From the NCBI RefSeq assembly GCF_029945705.1, contig NZ_JAQSDC010000012.1, positions 1 to 40,652 of the forward strand: a DNA stretch of 40,652 nucleotides, given 5' to 3'. The position numbers and the translations under genes were made by a program. This stretch comes from Methylotenera sp. (GTDB taxonomy: Bacteria; Pseudomonadota; Gammaproteobacteria; Burkholderiales; Methylophilaceae). Positions 8,359 through 17,212 of the stretch are shown here, piece after piece. The notes under the pieces are model-generated. The model saw only the letters and a list, made by a program, of their open reading frames with translations. It was not told the origin of the DNA and searched no databases. The stretch's first letter is position 1; every line of letters starts with the position of its first letter.

Positions 8359-8715
8359 TTATTTTTTACCCAACATATTCTTATAGAACAACAAATCTTC
8401 TTTAAGTTTGATGTTTTCATCATGCACAAGCTTAAGCTCTTCATTAAGATTCTTTTGTGAGGCTTGCTCAATTTTAATTTGCTGCTCCACTTGTATAATC
8501 TTGGTCTGAAACCCCTGATTTTCAAGTATAGCCTGATTTAACTTTACAGTTAAATTTTCACCGCCAGTAAACTGCCAATAGGCGGCAACATAACCTATAA
8601 GGACAAACAGCGTGGCCACAACCCACTGAAAATACCAAGGTCGCTGTGAGCGCACAGCCACCTGCTTGGCGGTCAAACCAAAGTGTCGACGAATTCTTCT
8701 TCTAACAGGCTTCAT
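8359..8715 (-). CDS. Membrane-anchored coiled-coil protein, function unknown
   Basis: The 118-residue product has a strongly basic N-terminus (about 1-27, many Arg), one transmembrane helix (about 28-48, around WVVATLFVLIGYVAAYW) and then a long predicted coiled coil of about 65 residues rich in Glu, Lys, Gln and Asn. Similar small proteins (DUF6776-like, from memory) lie beside bactofilin in other Betaproteobacteria. The topology, with basic residues inside, puts the coiled coil in the periplasm. It sits between argC and the bactofilin gene on the same strand and may anchor or space an envelope complex. This role is inference. Confidence 0.75.
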   Translation of the reverse strand: MKPVRRRIRRHFGLTAKQVAVRSQRPWYFQWVVATLFVLIGYVAAYWQFTGGENLTVKLNQAILENQGFQTKIIQVEQQIKIEQASQKNLNEELKLVHDENIKLKEDLLFYKNMLGKK

Positions 8716-8733
8716 TGGCTATTATGACAACGC

Positions 8734-9801
8734 TTATGGTAAAAGTGGCACAACTTCTAAGCCAGTATTTTCAGCTAGATTAAACATAATATTCATATTT
8801 TGTATAGCCTGACCAGCAGCGCCCTTCACTAAATTATCCTGCACCACAACGAGTGTTAAATAGTCTGTTCCGACTTGCCTGTGCAGCGCGATACGAATCT
8901 GATTAGAGCCACGTACTGAACGTGTTTCAGGCAAAGCGCGAGCTGGCATCACATCGACAAAACGCTCATGCTGATACCGTTGCTCAAACAGTGCCTGAAG
9001 ATCGAGTGTTTTTGCCTTTTCTGACAGTTTAACGTAAATGGTAGAAAGCATACCGCGTATCATCGGGATCAAATGCGGCACAAAAATAAATGGTACATTT
9101 TCACCCGCCAATTGCGTAAGTTGCGCGTGAATTTCTGGGTGATGCCTATGTCCACTTACACCATAAGCTTTCATATTATCGCTAGATTCGGCAAACAAAG
9201 TCGCCACTTCAGCTTTTCTACCCGCACCAGAAACACCAGATTTCGAGTCAGCAATAATTGGTGCAGTAAAATCTATCAAGCCTTGCTCTAACAAGGGCGC
9301 CAAGCCTAATAGTACAGTCGTCGGATAACAACCTGGATTGCCTATCACATGCGCTGATTTAATCTGCTCACGATACAACTCTGGGACTCCATACACGGCT
9401 TTTTTAAGTATATCAGGGCAGCTATGTGGCATTTTGTACCACTTTTCAAAAGTGGCTGTGTCTTGCAAACGAAAATCTGCCGCTAAATCAATCACCTTCA
9501 CATTCGCTTCTAATAACGCTTGAGCTTGGCTCATCGCCACGCCGTGCGGTGTTGCAAAGAACACCACATCACATTCGGCTAAATTTGATTGTGCCGGGTC
9601 TGTAAATTTTAAATCTACATAACCACGCAAGCTAGGAAACATATCAGCGACAGGCAAGCCAGCCTCCCCGCGTGAGGTGATGGCAACTAACTCAACATGC
9701 GGATGAATGCTTAATAGACGCAACAACTCAACGCCTGTATATCCAGTGCCGCCAACAATACCAACTTTTAATTTTTTATTCGTCAATTTTTTATCACTCA
9801 T
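8734..9801 (-). CDS. argC: N-acetyl-gamma-glutamyl-phosphate reductase
   Basis: The enzyme reduces N-acetylglutamyl-phosphate to the semialdehyde with NADPH, the third step of arginine synthesis. The 355-residue protein has the Rossmann signature [17 protein letters not shown] (14-30) and the catalytic Cys158 in GNPGCYPT, followed by the GVSGAGR and GHRHHPEI motifs. It is about ten residues longer than typical because of a Lys-rich N-terminal tail ([12 protein letters not shown]). argH, a later step of the same pathway, is also in this window at 27987-29426. The unit probably continues into the coiled-coil, bactofilin and erpA genes. Confidence 0.95.
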   Translation of the reverse strand: MSDKKLTNKKLKVGIVGGTGYTGVELLRLLSIHPHVELVAITSRGEAGLPVADMFPSLRGYVDLKFTDPAQSNLAECDVVFFATPHGVAMSQAQALLEANVKVIDLAADFRLQDTATFEKWYKMPHSCPDILKKAVYGVPELYREQIKSAHVIGNPGCYPTTVLLGLAPLLEQGLIDFTAPIIADSKSGVSGAGRKAEVATLFAESSDNMKAYGVSGHRHHPEIHAQLTQLAGENVPFIFVPHLIPMIRGMLSTIYVKLSEKAKTLDLQALFEQRYQHERFVDVMPARALPETRSVRGSNQIRIALHRQVGTDYLTLVVVQDNLVKGAAGQAIQNMNIMFNLAENTGLEVVPLLP

Positions 9802-9853
9802 TAGAGCATCATAATAAACTTAGCATAACAAAACTGCACGTAAACACCAAAAC

Positions 9854-9880
9854 AAAAAAGGCCGCAATAGCGACCTTTTC
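9854..9880 (-). terminator. Terminator downstream of rpsI
   Basis: Read on the minus strand, a 10-bp stem (9870-9879 with 9856-9865, one G-U pair) has loop TATT and a run of T residues after it. It ends the rplM-rpsI transcript before argC. Confidence 0.8.
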
Positions 9881-9911
9881 GTACCTCAACCGCCCAAAAC
9901 TTATTAAAAGC

Positions 9912-10304
9912 TTAGCGTTTAGAGAATTGTTTACGACGACGCGCTTTACGGAAACCAACTTTTTTACGTTCAACTTCACGAGCATCACGTGTTACGAAAC
10001 CAGCATGTGACAATGCACTTTTCAAATTAGCATCAAAGTCAATCAAAGCACGTGTAATACCATGACGTACTGCACCAGCTTGGCCAGATTCACCACCACC
10101 GATAACGTTTACCATAATATCAAAACTAGTTAGGTTATTAGTCAATTCAAGTGGTTGACGTAAAATCATACGTGCAGTTACACGTGAGAAGTATTCATCA
10201 ACAGGCTTATCGTTAACAACGATATTACCTTTACCAACTTTCATAAACACGCGCGCTACTGAACTCTTGCGGCGGCCTGTACCATAATTATATTTACCGA
10301 TCAT
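9912..10304 (-). CDS. rpsI: 30S ribosomal protein S9
   Basis: S9 is a small-subunit ribosomal protein whose C-terminal tail reaches the P-site tRNA. The 130-residue length is standard. The [14 protein letters not shown] start, the [15 protein letters not shown] motif and the basic tail ending [11 protein letters not shown] are all present. It lies 12 bases after rplM, the normal arrangement in bacteria, and is followed by a hairpin terminator. Confidence 0.98.
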   Translation of the reverse strand: MIGKYNYGTGRRKSSVARVFMKVGKGNIVVNDKPVDEYFSRVTARMILRQPLELTNNLTSFDIMVNVIGGGESGQAGAVRHGITRALIDFDANLKSALSHAGFVTRDAREVERKKVGFRKARRRKQFSKR

Positions 10305-10316
10305 CTTTATATACCC

Positions 10317-10745
10317 TTAGATTTTCAATGTTTGCGGTTGTTGCGCCGCATGTTCATGCTTGTCGCCAGCATAAACTTTCATTTTTTTGATCATTGCATA
10401 ACCTAAAGGACCTTTAGGTAACATACCTTTTACTGCTTTTTCTAAAGCGCGACCTGGAAACTTGTCTTGCATTTTAGAGAAAGTTGTTGTGCTGATACCA
10501 CCAGGATAACCTGAGTGACTGTGGTAAAGCTTACCGTCAGCTTTGTTACCAGTCACTTTTAATTTATCGGCGTTAATAACGACAATATAATCACCTGTAT
10601 CAACGTGAGGTGTGTAAATAGTTTTATGTTTACCGCGTAAACGGTGTGCAACCGCGCTAGCTAAACGGCCTAGAACTAGGTCTGTGGCATCAACCACAAA
10701 CCAATCGCGCTTCACTTCATGTGATTTTGCTGAAAAGGTTTTCAT
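10317..10745 (-). CDS. rplM: 50S ribosomal protein L13
   Basis: L13 is an early-assembling large-subunit protein. The 142 residues match the usual length, with the [17 protein letters not shown]-terminus, a [20 protein letters not shown] block and a GMLPKGPLG motif. It is the first gene of the rplM-rpsI operon. A good sigma70 promoter lies 40 to 70 bases upstream, leaving a leader of about 35 bases. Confidence 0.98.
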   Translation of the reverse strand: MKTFSAKSHEVKRDWFVVDATDLVLGRLASAVAHRLRGKHKTIYTPHVDTGDYIVVINADKLKVTGNKADGKLYHSHSGYPGGISTTTFSKMQDKFPGRALEKAVKGMLPKGPLGYAMIKKMKVYAGDKHEHAAQQPQTLKI

Positions 10746-11104
10746 CGTGTTACCAATACTGTGAGCTAAAAAAATTAAGAGGCGGATTTTATGCTGAAGC
10801 CTAGTGCTTTGTCAAACAATATGTTCAGTAAATGAATAAAATTTATTAAATACTTTAGATTTAACGAGATTTGTAACGTGAAGTTAAGTCTCATTTGTGG
10901 AATTAATGAGTAACTACTTTTTCACTGGAAAATTTCACTAAAATGATCAGTGAATTTCATTCAAAAAAGTATAACCCTTTTGGGTGTTTTAGCCAGCATT
11001 ATTATATTGTTTTACGTGACTTATGCTAGGATATTAAAATAATATTTAAGTTTGTAGGTAAAGTAATTCTTTATACTCATCTTTAATCTAAGTAATACAC
11101 ACTT
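10746..11104. other. Intergenic region between rplM and the FimV-like gene
   Basis: These 359 bases hold no gene that I can support. They contain the divergent rplM promoter at the left. In the middle are TTCACTG (10921-10927) and CAGTGAA (10948-10954), a 7-bp inverted repeat with another TTCACT between. A small ACCC-TTTT-GGGT hairpin with a GTTTT tail lies at 10974-10990. A possible promoter for the FimV-like gene is TTGTTT (11007-11012), 17 bases, then GATATT (11030-11035). The rest is AT-rich with no clear structure. Confidence 0.5.
10786..10815 (-). promoter_or_regulatory. rplM-rpsI promoter
   Basis: On the minus strand a perfect TTGACA (10810-10815) is followed after 18 bases by TAAAAT (10786-10791) and a GC-containing discriminator CCGCC. 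This is a strong match for a ribosomal-protein promoter and lies about 40 bases before the rplM ATG. Confidence 0.7.
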
Positions 11105-13414
11105 TTGGAAGCATACTTAAAATTGAGATTTTTCACGCTTTTATCATTATTTTGTTTTGCAAACCTGAGTTTCGCCTTAGGTTTGGGTGACGCTGAACTT
11201 AAATCTAACTTAGGTGAAAAATTTTTAGCACGAGTAAATGTAACAGATATTGAATCCGCACCTGATTCTATCTGCTTTAGTGCAACCGATCTTGGTGAGG
11301 TTCCGGCTTTCAAAAGAGCATCAGTCAATCTGAGGGAAATCAATGGCAATTATCAGCTGATGATTAGCAGTAATGATGTCATAACAGAGCCGATTGTAAA
11401 TTTACGCGTGTCATTTCATTGCGAGCCTAATGTAAATCGTGAGTATGTGTTACTTCTCGATCCAGCGCCAATCTCAGCTGCAGAGAAAGTGAACATCAGT
11501 GATGACAGCGCTAATATTGAACCAAGCGCTAGTGATACAAAAAAGTCGAGTCGCAAATCACCTCAAAGTAGTAACAAAAAATTACACGCCTCCGAAGTCG
11601 CAGAACAAGCTGACGAAGCCACACCAGAGCAAGCTACAGTAAAAAAATCGCCTAAGAATAAGAAACCCAAGAAGTTCAGTTCAGTTGATGAAAAACTTAA
11701 CGAAGCTTATATAGGCAAACAAAATACCAGTCCAACCCCTCAATCTAGCTCAAGCGCGGAAAGTAAAGTCAATGCTGATGTGCGTGAGCACAAGCCCTCA
11801 GCCGATAAACCATTTTTGGTGATTTCTGCGGGCAACACCAATGCAGCTGAAGTAAACGAAAAACCAGGCTTATCACTTAGATTAGCCACTGAAATTGATG
11901 TGGCTAGGCCAGATGAAGTGGCAGCCACGCAAACTGCCACTGATACGATGGATGAAGTGACAGTCATGTCCAATCGTTTAGCGCACTTAGAAAAACAAAT
12001 TGCTAGTTTGCAATCACGCAATGCTCAACTGGTAACAGAAGCTCAAAAATCTAAAGAGGAAAGTGAGCGTTTTGACTGGTTAAAATTCTTGAAAATAGCG
12101 CTTGGAATACTAGTTGCTATAGCCCTTCTTGAACTACTGCGTCGCAAATTTACTAATCGAGAAACTTACGTTAAAGATACTTGGTTTGACGATGAAGATC
12201 CCGATGATACTGATCATAAAGTAGGTGCGAACTCTGCGAACGAGTTTAATGCGCAGCATGCAAATACTCCGTCTTTCGACGAACCTAATTTTAATCAAAC
12301 GCCAATGCATCACCTGAATGCTACTGACGCCCAAGCAATGGGTATCGCAGAAAAAGAAGAACACAGTAGCATCATTGAAGACGCAGACGTATTTATTGAA
12401 CATGGGCGGCCTGCACTAGCTATTCAACTACTACAAAACTATTTGACCAATTCACCTGCAGACTCACCGGCAGTTTGGCTAAAACTGCTTAATTTGCTGT
12501 CTAAAGAAGATTCAGAAACTGAATATGACTCAGCGGTCATTGAATGTAACAAACATTTTAATATTAAGGCCGCCAATTTTGGTGATGACTTAGCTGCAGA
12601 CGATTCATCGATAGAGGACTACCCACACATTGTCACGCGCTTAGAAGGCGTTTGGGGTTCTCCTTATGCAGTTGGGTTTTTAAATGACCTCATTTTCAAT
12701 AAACGTTCACAGCCTAGAGAAGGCCTCAATCAAGGTGCATTTAATGACCTTTTCTTCTTGAAAAATATCGCTAAAAACTTGGAGTACGCTAATCCTACGA
12801 TATTTAAAGCTAGCTCAGATCAGCCAGATTCGAATCAACTTAAATTAAATCAGCCAAGCGTAGCTGCTATTAATATTGCAAATACTAGCTTTAATGATGC
12901 ATTGTTTACGGATATTGAACCACTGACAGATGTCAGCGCTGATTCTAAAAACGCGCTTAACGACACACAGCTTGGCACTAAATCTAACTTTAGCTCATTC
13001 AATGATGAAACATCGTACGAAGTGAATATGATACCGCATGATGAACCATCGCCAACTCTCAGCACCAAAGATGATGCATTGGAATTTGAAATGCCTGAGA
13101 GAACTGCTATCTCTAAAGATGATGAGTCATTGTTTTCGGCGGAAGAAATTAACTTTAGCTTACCTACAGAAAAAGTTGAATATGCGACAGAGCATAAGGC
13201 CAATATGTTCAACGAAGAGATTGTATTAGACGATAGCGAAAAAGTGGTTACTGATAAAAACAGTCTCTTAGATTTTTCTTTAGAGTTTCCAAGTGAAGAT
13301 AAACCGAAAATCAAGAGCAAAGCCAAAGCTAGCGCTGCTGAAAATCAATCTGAAGCAAACGAGATTGAATGGGACTTACCAACAATTGAGCCAGAATTAA
13401 AGCCTAAGAAATAA
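11105..13414 (+). CDS. fimV: FimV-like inner-membrane protein (N-terminal FimV domain, no LysM)
   Basis: FimV proteins are polar scaffold proteins needed for type IV pili and twitching. The 769-residue product has a signal peptide (about 7-24, cut at SFA/LGLGDAE), then the FimV N-terminal beta domain (about 25-120, starting GLGDAELKSNLGEKF). A long Ser/Lys/Glu-rich linker follows, with a coiled coil (about 288-322), one transmembrane helix (about 327-346) and a TPR-like region (about 425-560). The C-terminal tail is very acidic. No LysM module is visible where FimV usually has one. Start: TTG at 11105 lacks a ribosome-binding site. TTG at 11123 has GGAAG 11 bases upstream and gives a cleaner signal peptide, so it may be the true start. 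The TPR-like part resembles that of the gene at 26381-27961. Confidence 0.8.
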   Translation: MEAYLKLRFFTLLSLFCFANLSFALGLGDAELKSNLGEKFLARVNVTDIESAPDSICFSATDLGEVPAFKRASVNLREINGNYQLMISSNDVITEPIVNLRVSFHCEPNVNREYVLLLDPAPISAAEKVNISDDSANIEPSASDTKKSSRKSPQSSNKKLHASEVAEQADEATPEQATVKKSPKNKKPKKFSSVDEKLNEAYIGKQNTSPTPQSSSSAESKVNADVREHKPSADKPFLVISAGNTNAAEVNEKPGLSLRLATEIDVARPDEVAATQTATDTMDEVTVMSNRLAHLEKQIASLQSRNAQLVTEAQKSKEESERFDWLKFLKIALGILVAIALLELLRRKFTNRETYVKDTWFDDEDPDDTDHKVGANSANEFNAQHANTPSFDEPNFNQTPMHHLNATDAQAMGIAEKEEHSSIIEDADVFIEHGRPALAIQLLQNYLTNSPADSPAVWLKLLNLLSKEDSETEYDSAVIECNKHFNIKAANFGDDLAADDSSIEDYPHIVTRLEGVWGSPYAVGFLNDLIFNKRSQPREGLNQGAFNDLFFLKNIAKNLEYANPTIFKASSDQPDSNQLKLNQPSVAAINIANTSFNDALFTDIEPLTDVSADSKNALNDTQLGTKSNFSSFNDETSYEVNMIPHDEPSPTLSTKDDALEFEMPERTAISKDDESLFSAEEINFSLPTEKVEYATEHKANMFNEEIVLDDSEKVVTDKNSLLDFSLEFPSEDKPKIKSKAKASAAENQSEANEIEWDLPTIEPELKPKK

Positions 13415-13434
13415 AACCTAAGTCTGATCAGTCA

Positions 13435-14307
13435 TTATTTTAATAAATACTGCAAACCAAAACCTGCAAACACCGCAAAACCTAACCAATTGTTATGTAA
13501 AAAAGCTTTAAAGCAATTAGATTTTTCACGTGTTCTTATCAAATAGTAATGGTAAACCGCAATTGCCGCCGCGGTTATTAGGCCAAGATAATAGGCATAC
13601 CCCATGACTAGCCAAACCCCACACATTGCAAGTATGAGCAATGTAATCGCATAGCAAATCATCACGATGACTACGTCAAACTGACCAAAGGTAATAGCAG
13701 AAGATTTAATGCCAATTTTTAAATCATCATCCCTATCCACCATGGCATATTCAGTATCATAAGCCACCGCCCAAAAAACATTAGCTAATAGTAACAGCCA
13801 TGCCACTGGGGGCACGTAGCCCAAAATAGCAGCGAACGCCATTGGGACTCCCGCGCCAAAAGCGATGCCCAAATATGCCTGTGGAATCGCAAAAAATCGC
13901 TTGGTAAAAGGGTAGCTTGCGGCCAACAACAAAGCCAAAAATGACAGCTTAACTGTCAATGCATTAAGCATACACACCAAACCGAACGCAACCAGACTTA
14001 AGCCAGCTGCCAATAGATAGGCCTCTTTCTTGCTCACTTCATTATTCACTAAAGGTCGATGCCGCGTGCGTTCTACCAAGCCATCGTATTGACTATCCGC
14101 AATATCATTCATCACACAACCGGCGCTACGCATCAGCACGGTGCCTGTGAAAAATATCATCACTATTATCCAGTCAGGCTTGCCATGCCCAGCAATCAGC
14201 AGCGCCCAAAGCGTTGGCCATAGCAGTAATAAAATACCAATAGGCTTATCTAAACGCATTAAGCGTTCATAGACGTCTAGTTTTTTGATAATAGTTTGTA
14301 GGTTCAT
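13435..14307 (-). CDS. ubiA: 4-Hydroxybenzoate polyprenyltransferase
   Basis: This integral membrane enzyme attaches the polyprenyl chain to 4-hydroxybenzoate, the second step of ubiquinone synthesis. The 290-residue protein has about eight or nine membrane helices. Both Mg-diphosphate motifs are present: NDIADSQYD (67-75) and DTEYAMVDRDDD (near 195). It follows ubiC by 58 bases on the same strand, so the substrate-forming and substrate-using steps are paired. It converges with the FimV-like gene with only 20 bases between stops. Confidence 0.95.
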   Translation of the reverse strand: MNLQTIIKKLDVYERLMRLDKPIGILLLLWPTLWALLIAGHGKPDWIIVMIFFTGTVLMRSAGCVMNDIADSQYDGLVERTRHRPLVNNEVSKKEAYLLAAGLSLVAFGLVCMLNALTVKLSFLALLLAASYPFTKRFFAIPQAYLGIAFGAGVPMAFAAILGYVPPVAWLLLLANVFWAVAYDTEYAMVDRDDDLKIGIKSSAITFGQFDVVIVMICYAITLLILAMCGVWLVMGYAYYLGLITAAAIAVYHYYLIRTREKSNCFKAFLHNNWLGFAVFAGFGLQYLLK

Positions 14308-14365
14308 GTTGAGGTTATTTAGCGTTCCGGTTTAAGTGAAAGTTCAAGCTTGTCGACGATTTTAA

Positions 14366-14938
14366 TTAAACACGCTTAGTAACAAGCAACTGAGGTAGAA
14401 AGACTTCAGTGACCATAATATTAGCGCAACTTAAACTAAAAATAGAACGTCGCGCCCACAAGTAACTGGGTTTTCGCACCTCAGGCTTTTGCGTTAAATG
14501 TCGGGTTGCATGTTGGTAAAGTGCGTGGTTTGGTGTGAGTTTTTTGTAGCTCAAAGTCGTGCGCTTCACTTTTGGATTAGCAAACAAAGTCGCTCCTAGT
14601 GGCTTATTGCCTAGCCTGCCAAGTCCATGCCACGCGCCTTGCAGGCTAGTTCTTGGTAGTATGCTATGCGCAAAGACTACTGGCTGTTGATCGCTAATAA
14701 GTAATACCTCGCGTATTAACGAAATTTGGTAATTTGGTTGGTGCAATAAAGCAGCTTCATCTTGAATTAATTTGCCATATTTTACGACGGTAGGCTCCAC
14801 TGCAAAGGTACTGAAATGCTGCTGCAAACGCGCGGTAAGAGAGCCATTATCGATTAACCAAGGTTGCAGCTTATTAGCCTGCATAGGCTTGTTAAGCCAG
14901 CGCTGGCGGGTACTAGCAAGATTTTTTTGAATTTTCAC
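14366..14938 (-). CDS. ubiC: Chorismate lyase
   Basis: The enzyme converts chorismate to 4-hydroxybenzoate and pyruvate, the first committed ubiquinone step, in the cytoplasm. The 190-residue product fits the family in length. Visible family features are the REVLLISDQQPVVFAHSILP strand region, the LGRLGNKPLGATLF motif and a C-terminal WARRSIFSL block. Identification is supported by ubiA directly downstream. Sequence conservation in this family is low, so the call rests on these motifs plus context. Confidence 0.88.
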   Translation of the reverse strand: MKIQKNLASTRQRWLNKPMQANKLQPWLIDNGSLTARLQQHFSTFAVEPTVVKYGKLIQDEAALLHQPNYQISLIREVLLISDQQPVVFAHSILPRTSLQGAWHGLGRLGNKPLGATLFANPKVKRTTLSYKKLTPNHALYQHATRHLTQKPEVRKPSYLWARRSIFSLSCANIMVTEVFLPQLLVTKRV

Positions 14939-15013
14939 GAGAGGAATTATCGCATAAATGAGAAGTCATGCGAGCCAATACCCACACGGTTCGCTGGACC
15001 TGTGTTTTTCAGC

Positions 15014-17209
15014 TTAAACCTTAACCAATTCATCTGCTCGACCCATCCATCTTTCTAAATGCTTTTCTACAGCAGACGGATGCTCCTTAATTAAGCGATC
15101 AGCTATATTTTTAGCGGCATTTAATAATTCTACATCACGATTCAGATCGGCTATTTTCAACATAGGCACGCCACTCTGACGTGTGCCTAAATACTCACCT
15201 GGGCCACGTAAATTAAGATCAGCTTGGGCGATGGCAAATCCATCACTGCTTTCATAAATCACTTTTAACCTGGCACGCGCTGTCTCAGAAAGTTTATTTT
15301 GATAAAGCAAGATACAAGCACTTTTTGCGGCGCCACGACCGACGCGACCACGCAGTTGATGCAACTGACTCAAACCCATACGTTCAGCGTGTTCTATGAC
15401 CATTAAACTAGCATTAGGGACATCTACGCCAACCTCAATCACTGTAGTTGCTACTAGCAATTGCGTTTCGCCTGCGCTGAAGGCGGCCATCACGGCTTGT
15501 TTTTCTACGGGCTTCATACGACCATGCACTAGCCCGACTCTTAATTCTGGAAATTCGTTTTGCATTAACGCGTACGTGTCGTTGGCTGTTACCAGTTGCA
15601 AAGCTTCAGACTCTTCAATCAGCGGACATACCCAATAGGCTTGATTGCCTTGTGTGCAGGCTTCGCGCACACGCTGCAGAATTTCATCTCGACGCACATC
15701 AGATACCAGCTTAGTGGCAATGGGTGTGCGGCCTGGTGGCAACTCATCAATCACCGACACATCTAAATCTGCGTAGTAACTCATGGATAAAGTGCGTGGA
15801 ATTGGCGTGGCAGTCATCATCAACTGATGTGGCTCTGGTTGACCTTTTTGTCGCAAAGCCAAACGTTGATGTACACCAAAGCGATGCTGCTCATCAATAA
15901 TTGCTAAACCTAACTTTTTAAACCGCACCGCTTCTTGAAACAGTGCATGCGTGCCAATCACTAACTGCGCGCTGCCATCGGCAATGATTTGCATCGCAGC
16001 GTCGCGGTCTTTTTTAGACTGACTACCAGTGAGCCATGCGATTTTTATATTTAATGGCGTGAGCCAGCCTATCATTTTGCGAAAATGTTGCTCTGCCAAA
16101 ATTTCCGTTGGCGCCATTAGCGCCACTTGCCAACCGCTTTCTATACTCTGCAATGCCGCCATACACGCAACAATGGTTTTACCGCTACCTACATCGCCCT
16201 GCAATAAACGCTGCATCGGGTGCGGCTGCGTTAAATCGTTCTGAATTTCTACCGCCACTTTTTGCTGGGCTTGCGTTAAGGCAAATGGCAAGCTTTTAAG
16301 CAAAGCCGAAACCAATTGCTTGGATTGTTTAAACTGTGGCGCATCCACACTGCGACGACGCGCATAATGTTTACGCATAGAAAGCTGCTGCGCCAGTAGT
16401 TCATCAAAAGCAAGGCGTTGCCATTCTGGGGTAGTTTTTTCTTCTAATCCCTGTAAATCAGCATCTGGCGGTGGATTATGTAAAGCTTTTAAACTTGCAG
16501 AAAAACTTGGAAATTGAAATGGCTGGTACACACCCATTGGCAAAGTTTCGGCTAATGGATTTTGTTTTGAAGTGTCTAGCTCCTTCCCCATTTCAGGGAG
16601 AAGGTTGGGATGGGGGTAAGAGTTTTGACTGACGCGAGATTCTACCCCCACCCTGGCCCTCCCCCTACCTGGGGGAGGGAAAATGTTACTTAAGTTTAAT
16701 GCAGTGGCAATCGCCTTGCGCAAATTGCCCTGCGTCAGCCCAGCCACCGTTGGGTAGACAGGCGTTAAGGTTTCAGCCACAGTGGTTTTTTCGCCAACGG
16801 CTTTACAAGTGGGATGCACCATCTCATACCCAAAAAAACCACTACGTACTTCGCCATACACCCGCAATTTATTCCCCACTTTAAGCATGGAAATTTGGCT
16901 AGGATAAAAATGTAGGAAACGTAAAGTGAGTTGCCCGCTCGCATCTTCCAGCCTTGCGATTAAAGCTTTACGCGGCTTATAGGTCACTTCCGTATGAACA
17001 ATTTCACCTTCAACCTGCGATGGTTCGCCAACCCGTAAATCACGCACACTAGTCATGTGCGTTTCATCAATGTAGCGCAAAGGTAAGTGTAACAATAAAG
17101 CTTGAATAGTATGGATGCCAAGCTTATTCAGATTGGCCACTAGCGGCTTGCTAAAGGTTTTTATTTCAGACAGATTGGTCAAAACAGAAACTATAGCTGG
17201 ATAAACCAA
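15014..17209 (-). CDS. recG: ATP-dependent DNA helicase RecG with an in-frame repeat insertion
   Basis: RecG remodels stalled replication forks and branches Holliday junctions. The 731-residue protein keeps all helicase motifs: GDVGSGKT (Walker A), DEQHRFGVHQR (DEXH-type), TATPIPRTL, and QLRGRVGRG near the C-terminus. The wedge/OB domain is at about 50-175. It is 38 residues longer than E. coli RecG. The excess is residues 176-217, encoded by a GC-rich palindromic repeat that is read in frame, in the linker before the LP.GVYQPFQFPS segment. The start is TTG (17207-17209), three bases after the spoT stop and without a ribosome-binding site, so translation is probably coupled. An ATG at 17211-17213 is out of frame. 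trmH, usual between spoT and recG in E. coli, is absent. Confidence 0.93.
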   Translation of the reverse strand: MVYPAIVSVLTNLSEIKTFSKPLVANLNKLGIHTIQALLLHLPLRYIDETHMTSVRDLRVGEPSQVEGEIVHTEVTYKPRKALIARLEDASGQLTLRFLHFYPSQISMLKVGNKLRVYGEVRSGFFGYEMVHPTCKAVGEKTTVAETLTPVYPTVAGLTQGNLRKAIATALNLSNIFPPPGRGRARVGVESRVSQNSYPHPNLLPEMGKELDTSKQNPLAETLPMGVYQPFQFPSFSASLKALHNPPPDADLQGLEEKTTPEWQRLAFDELLAQQLSMRKHYARRRSVDAPQFKQSKQLVSALLKSLPFALTQAQQKVAVEIQNDLTQPHPMQRLLQGDVGSGKTIVACMAALQSIESGWQVALMAPTEILAEQHFRKMIGWLTPLNIKIAWLTGSQSKKDRDAAMQIIADGSAQLVIGTHALFQEAVRFKKLGLAIIDEQHRFGVHQRLALRQKGQPEPHQLMMTATPIPRTLSMSYYADLDVSVIDELPPGRTPIATKLVSDVRRDEILQRVREACTQGNQAYWVCPLIEESEALQLVTANDTYALMQNEFPELRVGLVHGRMKPVEKQAVMAAFSAGETQLLVATTVIEVGVDVPNASLMVIEHAERMGLSQLHQLRGRVGRGAAKSACILLYQNKLSETARARLKVIYESSDGFAIAQADLNLRGPGEYLGTRQSGVPMLKIADLNRDVELLNAAKNIADRLIKEHPSAVEKHLERWMGRADELVKV
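16581..16682. repeat. GC-rich palindromic repeat inserted in recG
   Basis: The right end is a perfect hairpin: CCTCCCCC (16659-16666), loop TACCT, GGGGGAGG (16672-16679 region). The left end is an imperfect hairpin (about 16583-16605), and the long arms 16601-16618 and 16643-16660 are inverted copies. Translated, it gives PPPGRGRARVG and YPHPNLLPEMG. This is the hallmark of a dispersed REP-like family seen in many proteobacteria as PHPNPLP peptides. Its G/C runs differ sharply from the AT-rich neighbours. The structure is seen directly; family membership is from recall. Confidence 0.8.
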
Positions 17210-17212
17210 GCA

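Noticed and set aside
11083-11349. Minus-strand 88-residue frame over the FimV-like start
   Set aside because: Antisense to the signal peptide and FimV domain; no ribosome-binding site and no family resemblance.
11740-13326. Long minus-strand open frames inside the FimV-like gene (93, 89 and 158 residues)
   Set aside because: They are antisense shadows of a low-complexity, Ser/Asp-rich coding region and have no start signals or recognisable domain.
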